Source: a bacterium (GTDB lineage Bacteria; Krumholzibacteriota; Krumholzibacteriia; LZORAL124-64-63). Taken from it: a DNA stretch of 64,000 nucleotides. Location of the stretch: contig JAAEQC010000142.1 in assembly GCA_024231905.1 (NCBI GenBank), positions 1 through 64,000 on the forward strand. The letters run 5' to 3'. The notes below the pieces were generated by a model. The model did no database searches. It was not told the DNA's origin and saw nothing but the letters and a program-made list of their open reading frames with translations. This document shows, one piece after another, positions 60,873 through 64,000 of the stretch; within the stretch, counting starts at the first letter, position 1; each line of letters begins with the position of its first letter. The translations under genes were made by a program, and so were the position numbers.

Positions 60873-61736
60873 ATGACCGACTCCACCCACGACCCCGCCC
60901 GGCCCGCCTGGGCCTTCGCGCCCGCCGCGGCCGCCGATCGTTGCACGGCCTTCATCCGGGACGCCCTGGCCGCCGCCGGCAAGGAGCGCCTGGTGGTAGG
61001 CCTGTCCGGCGGCATCGATTCCGCCGTGGCCGCGGGCCTGGCCGTACGCGCCCTGGGCGCCGACCGGATCCAGGGCCTGCTGCTGCCCTACGCCACCAGT
61101 TCGGAAGCCTCCCGGACCGACGCCCTGGCCGTGGCCGGCGCCCTGGATCTGGCTGCCGAGACCGTGGAGATCACCCCCATGGCCGACGCCTTCCTGGCGG
61201 CGATGCCCGACGCCGATCCCGTGCGGTGCGGCAACGTCATGGCCCGCTGCCGCATGGTCGTGCTCTACGACCGTTCCGCCGCGGACGACGCCCTGGTGCT
61301 GGGCACCGGCAACCGCACCGAGGCCCTGCTGGGCTACACGACCCTCCACGGCGACGCCGCCTGCGCCCTGAATCCCCTGGGCCACCTCTACAAGACCGAA
61401 GTGCGGCTGCTGGCCCGCTGGCTCGACCTGCCCGAGGCCGTGAGCACCAAGGCGCCCAGCGCCGACCTGTGGGAGGGCCAGACGGACGAAGACGACCTGG
61501 GCGTGACCTACACCGAGGCCGACGAGATCCTGCACGCCCTGGTGGACGACGGCCTGGCGCCGAACCAGGTGTCTGCGAGGGGCCACGATCCCGCCCTGGT
61601 CGCCCGCCTGGCGGGACGCACGGCGGCCATGGCCTTCAAGCGCGTGGCGCCTCCGGTGGCCGTCTTCCCGGGCCGCCGGGACCCGGACGCCGCCCTCTCG
61701 GCCGGCGCCGCAGCGGCGGGCGAGGGCTTCCATTGA
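60873..61736 (+). CDS. nadE: NAD synthetase
   Basis: A 287-residue adenylating amidotransferase converting deamido-NAD to NAD. The ATP pyrophosphatase motif SGGIDS is at 45-50, and the later GTGNRTEALLGY and LYKTEV segments are typical. There is no nitrilase domain, so it is the ammonia-dependent form or uses a separate glutaminase. It overlaps rsmI by 4 nt (TTGA). Confidence 0.93.
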   Translation: MTDSTHDPARPAWAFAPAAAADRCTAFIRDALAAAGKERLVVGLSGGIDSAVAAGLAVRALGADRIQGLLLPYATSSEASRTDALAVAGALDLAAETVEITPMADAFLAAMPDADPVRCGNVMARCRMVVLYDRSAADDALVLGTGNRTEALLGYTTLHGDAACALNPLGHLYKTEVRLLARWLDLPEAVSTKAPSADLWEGQTDEDDLGVTYTEADEILHALVDDGLAPNQVSARGHDPALVARLAGRTAAMAFKRVAPPVAVFPGRRDPDAALSAGAAAAGEGFH

Positions 61737-62461
61737 CCGCCGTCGAGCTGCCCGAGGTGCAGATGCCCGCCGGGGTCTGCCACTTCGTGGCCACGCCCAT
61801 CGGCAACCTGGGCGACGTGGGACTGCGCGCCCTGGCGGTGCTGGCCGCCGCCGACGTGGTCTACGCCGAGGATACCCGCCACACGCGCCGCCTCCTGGGC
61901 CGCTACGACATCCAGGCTCGCCTGGCCAGCTACCACGACCACAACAAGCGCCAGGCCGTGCCCCGCATCGTCGACGAGTTGCGGAACGGCCACCGCGTGG
62001 CCGTGGTCAGCGACGCAGGCATGCCCTGTGTCTCGGACCCGGGATACACCCTGGTGCGGGCCCTGGGCGAGGCCGATCTGGAGTGGACGGTCATCCCGGG
62101 ACCGTCGAGCGTCCTGGCCGCCCTGGTCCTGGCCGGATTTTCCCCTGACCGCTTCCTGTTCGTGGGTTATCCTCCACGGAAGAAGGGCCCGCGGGCGCGC
62201 TTCCTCACCGAGGCGCTGGCGGACCGGGCGACGGTGATCCTGCTGGAGTCCTGCCACCGCATCAGCTCCACCCTCGAGATCCTTTCGGAGGTGGCGCCGG
62301 AGCGCCGGGTGGCGGTGGTCCGCGAGATCACCAAGCTGCACGAGGAAACCCTGCGCGGCACGCCGGCCGAGGTGCTGGCGCGCATGACGGGAAAACGCCT
62401 GAAGGGCGAACTCGTGCTCGTGGTCCAGGGAAGGGCGGACGCCGCAACGGGAGAAGAATGA
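61733..62461 (+). CDS. rsmI: 16S rRNA (cytidine-1402-2'-O)-methyltransferase
   Basis: A 242-residue SAM-dependent tetrapyrrole-methylase fold protein. It has VATPIGNLGDV, AEDTRHTRRLL, VSDAGMPCVSDPGYTLV and GPSSVLAALVLAGF. It modifies C1402 in the decoding centre. TTG 61733 overlaps the nadE stop. ATG 61763 is an alternative start. It overlaps the next gene by 4 nt (ATGA). Confidence 0.92.
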   Translation: MTAVELPEVQMPAGVCHFVATPIGNLGDVGLRALAVLAAADVVYAEDTRHTRRLLGRYDIQARLASYHDHNKRQAVPRIVDELRNGHRVAVVSDAGMPCVSDPGYTLVRALGEADLEWTVIPGPSSVLAALVLAGFSPDRFLFVGYPPRKKGPRARFLTEALADRATVILLESCHRISSTLEILSEVAPERRVAVVREITKLHEETLRGTPAEVLARMTGKRLKGELVLVVQGRADAATGEE

Positions 62462-63132
62462 TGGATCTCACAGAACTCAAGCAGAGTGCCCGCGCGCGCG
62501 TGCGGCCGGTGGTGCTGACGCTGGACCGTCTGGGGTTCTCGCCCCTGGGCGTGTCGATCCTGGGCCTGGTGATCACGGCCTTCTCGGGCTGGATCGTGGC
62601 CAAGGGCGGCCTCTTCCTCGGCGGTCTGGTCTTCGTCATCGGTTCGGCATTCGACATGTTCGACGGTGACCTGGCCCGCCTGCAGGGCACCGTCTCCAAG
62701 CGCGGCGCCTTTCTCGATTCCTGCTTCGACCGCATCGGTGAAGCCTTCCTCTTCACGGGCCTCATCTGGTACTTCGCCAACCTCGACCGCGGGCCGGACA
62801 GTCTGGCCCTGGTCCTGGTCATAGCCACGGTGGTGGGCAGCCTCACCACCAGCTACGTCCGGGCCCGGGCCGAGGGTGTGGGGGAGACCTGCTTCGTGGG
62901 TCTACTCCAGCGCACCGAACGGGTTATTCTGCTGACGTTCGGCCTGCTCCTGGGCCGTTGGGCCCTGGTGCCCATCCTGGGTTTCCTGGCCGTGGCCACC
63001 CTCGCCACCACCGTCCAGCGCATGGTCCACGTGGCCCGCAAGCTGCCCGGACCCGAGGCGGCGCCGCCCGCCGAGACCCCTGTGCCGTCCGCTGAAACCC
63101 CAGCCAAGGACGAGGGCGAGGACCCGGCGTGA
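62458..63132 (+). CDS. CDP-alcohol phosphatidyltransferase family protein
   Basis: A 224-residue membrane enzyme with the complete motif D66-x2-D69-G70-x2-A73-R74-x8-G83-x3-D87-x3-D91. The FDMFDGDLAR and GAFLDSCFDRIGEAF context resembles phosphatidylinositol-phosphate synthases more than PgsA, but this is by memory. A proline- and glutamate-rich tail follows. ATG 62458 overlaps rsmI; an ATG directly follows at 62461. It overlaps tmk (GTGA). Confidence 0.88.
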   Translation: MMDLTELKQSARARVRPVVLTLDRLGFSPLGVSILGLVITAFSGWIVAKGGLFLGGLVFVIGSAFDMFDGDLARLQGTVSKRGAFLDSCFDRIGEAFLFTGLIWYFANLDRGPDSLALVLVIATVVGSLTTSYVRARAEGVGETCFVGLLQRTERVILLTFGLLLGRWALVPILGFLAVATLATTVQRMVHVARKLPGPEAAPPAETPVPSAETPAKDEGEDPA

Positions 63133-63791
63133 CCCTCCACGGCGGCCAGGCTCCGGGCCGCGGCCTGCTCATCACCTTCGAGGGCCCCGAGGGCAGCGGC
63201 AAGACCACGCTCATCGGTGGCGTGGCCCGGGCTCTGACCCGTTGCGGGGCCGAGCCCCTGCTCGTGCGCGAGCCCGGCGGCACCGCCCTGGGCGAGCAGA
63301 TCCGGAACATTCTGCTGGATACCGCGTCTGAGGGGATGTGCGCCGAGACGGAGTTGCTGCTCATGGTCGCCAGCCGGGCCCAGCTCATACGCGAGAAGAT
63401 CGGGCCGGCCCTGGAGGCGGGCATGATCATTCTCTGTGACCGGTTCGCCGACGCATCCGTGGCTTACCAGGGATTCGGGCGGGCTCTCGGCGAGAAGACC
63501 GTGCACCAGCTCAACAAGGTGGCTTTGGGTGGGATCGAGCCCGACCTGACGCTGCTCTGCCTGCTGGATCCGGCGGTGGGCCGGGAGCGCCTCGAGCAAA
63601 GAGCGACCGACCGTCTCGACCGGGAATCCGTGGCCTTCCACGACCGGGTCTACGAGGGCTACCAGGCCATGGCCAGATCGGGCGACCTGCGCTTCCGGGT
63701 CATCGACGCGACGGCGACTCCCGACGCCATGCTCGCCGCCACTCTCGATCAGTTGCGGCGGCTGGAACACGGATTGCTTAAATACCTATAG
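63129..63791 (+). CDS. tmk: dTMP kinase
   Basis: A 220-residue thymidylate kinase. The P-loop GPEGSGKTT is at 19-27. REPGGTALGEQIR, the DRFADASVAYQG motif and the LID-like QRATDRLDRES follow. The LID arginines with a glycine-serine P-loop fit the E. coli-type LID enzyme. The start is GTG 63129, overlapping the previous stop. Confidence 0.94.
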   Translation: MTLHGGQAPGRGLLITFEGPEGSGKTTLIGGVARALTRCGAEPLLVREPGGTALGEQIRNILLDTASEGMCAETELLLMVASRAQLIREKIGPALEAGMIILCDRFADASVAYQGFGRALGEKTVHQLNKVALGGIEPDLTLLCLLDPAVGRERLEQRATDRLDRESVAFHDRVYEGYQAMARSGDLRFRVIDATATPDAMLAATLDQLRRLEHGLLKYL

Positions 63792-63821
63792 GGAGAGGCT
63801 GGGACGCCGACTCCTTGACGA

Positions 63822-63854
63822 CCGGGGCCCCACAGGCCCCGGCGCGGGCTTTTC
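63822..63854 (+). terminator. Possible terminator after tmk
   Basis: CCGGGGCC (63822-63829) and GGCCCCGG (63835-63842) form an 8-bp stem with a CCACA loop. CGCGGGC lies between the stem and TTTT, so the T-run is distant and activity is uncertain. Confidence 0.45.
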
Positions 63855-63867
63855 CGAAGGACGGACC

Positions 63868-64000
63868 ATGTTCAACATCAACAACGACCTACGGTGGGGA
63901 AGCCTGCGGCCGCGGCCGCGCACCCTGCTGCTGCTGGTGCTGCTGGTGGCCGTGGCGGCCACGGTGACCGTCGTGCGCGCCACGGACGAAGAGCAGGAGC
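63868..64000 (+). CDS. N-terminus of an exported or membrane-anchored protein (partial)
   Basis: ATG 63868 follows GAAGGA. The 44 visible residues start MFNINNDLRW, then a basic stretch and one hydrophobic segment (TLLLLVLLVAVAATVTVV) before ATDEEQE. The rest lies outside the window. The family cannot be named from this part. Confidence 0.6.
   Translation, partial: MFNINNDLRWGSLRPRPRTLLLLVLLVAVAATVTVVRATDEEQE

Noticed and set aside
1-64000. Mobile elements, CRISPR arrays, tRNA or rRNA genes
   Set aside because: I found no transposase, integrase, regularly spaced repeats, tRNA cloverleaf with CCA-type end or rRNA sequence anywhere in the window.

Overview
This is a G+C-rich bacterial chromosome segment (roughly two thirds G+C by eye) with dense, tightly coupled genes, frequent GTG and TTG starts and good Shine-Dalgarno sites. 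Nothing looks like plasmid, phage or transposon, and I see no tRNA, rRNA or CRISPR array. PorV-like and other outer-membrane barrels, a FlgD-Ig-like C-terminal secretion/sorting domain, a Gld-type ABC transporter and a Bacteroidetes-like serine palmitoyltransferase point to a diderm of, or near, the FCB group (for example Krumholzibacteriota- or Eisenbacteria-like lineages). That placement is inference.

Region 1 (1-15,822) is the universal ribosomal superoperon: the end of tuf, then the S10, spc and alpha operons fused in the usual order, with secY, map, infA, rpmJ and rpoA. adk is missing from its common place between secY and map. It ends at a strong terminator after rplQ. S4, S14 and L36 keep their zinc cysteines, and S5 carries an unusual 57-residue Gly/Pro/Arg repeat. 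Region 2 (15,980-29,700) holds fabH, an ABC ATPase/GldF-GldG fusion/DUF4340 cassette, a convergent M23 peptidase, an adenosine deaminase, a minus-strand block (M61-like peptidase, metG, a small secreted protein) and an atypical SDR.

Region 3 (29,700-38,863) starts with a 30-residue membrane protein and an FmdB-type zinc ribbon. Next comes a minus-strand operon of four genes: serine palmitoyltransferase, a GNAT-like acyltransferase, an extended SDR and an Aur1/PAP2-like membrane enzyme. This matches the components of the bacterial ceramide pathway (Spt, bCerS, CerR) plus a lipid head-group enzyme, and is the most interesting system in the window. AmmeMemoRadiSam proteins B and A follow, then a plus-strand STAS/Nudix/Mrp operon and an HD hydrolase.

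Region 4 (38,853-50,001) has a sulfatase-fold enzyme divergent from an orphan PTS IIA protein. Five consecutive exported or outer-membrane proteins follow: a duplicated lamin-tail-like protein, a PorV-like barrel, a ComEA-like HHH/beta-barrel fusion, another barrel, and a 5'-nucleotidase. I suggest, as inference, an extracellular DNA or nucleotide scavenging function.

Region 5 (50,056-64,000) holds a single-domain ClpB-D2-like AAA+ protein, a short zinc-ribbon protein with a PtsN-like protein, rsgA, a GT9 glycosyltransferase, a site-2 protease, an FN3 lipoprotein and an HU protein with a clear promoter. It ends with a run of overlapping housekeeping genes: ltaE, trkA, trkH, nadE, rsmI, a CDP-alcohol phosphatidyltransferase and tmk. 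The window closes in a truncated exported protein.
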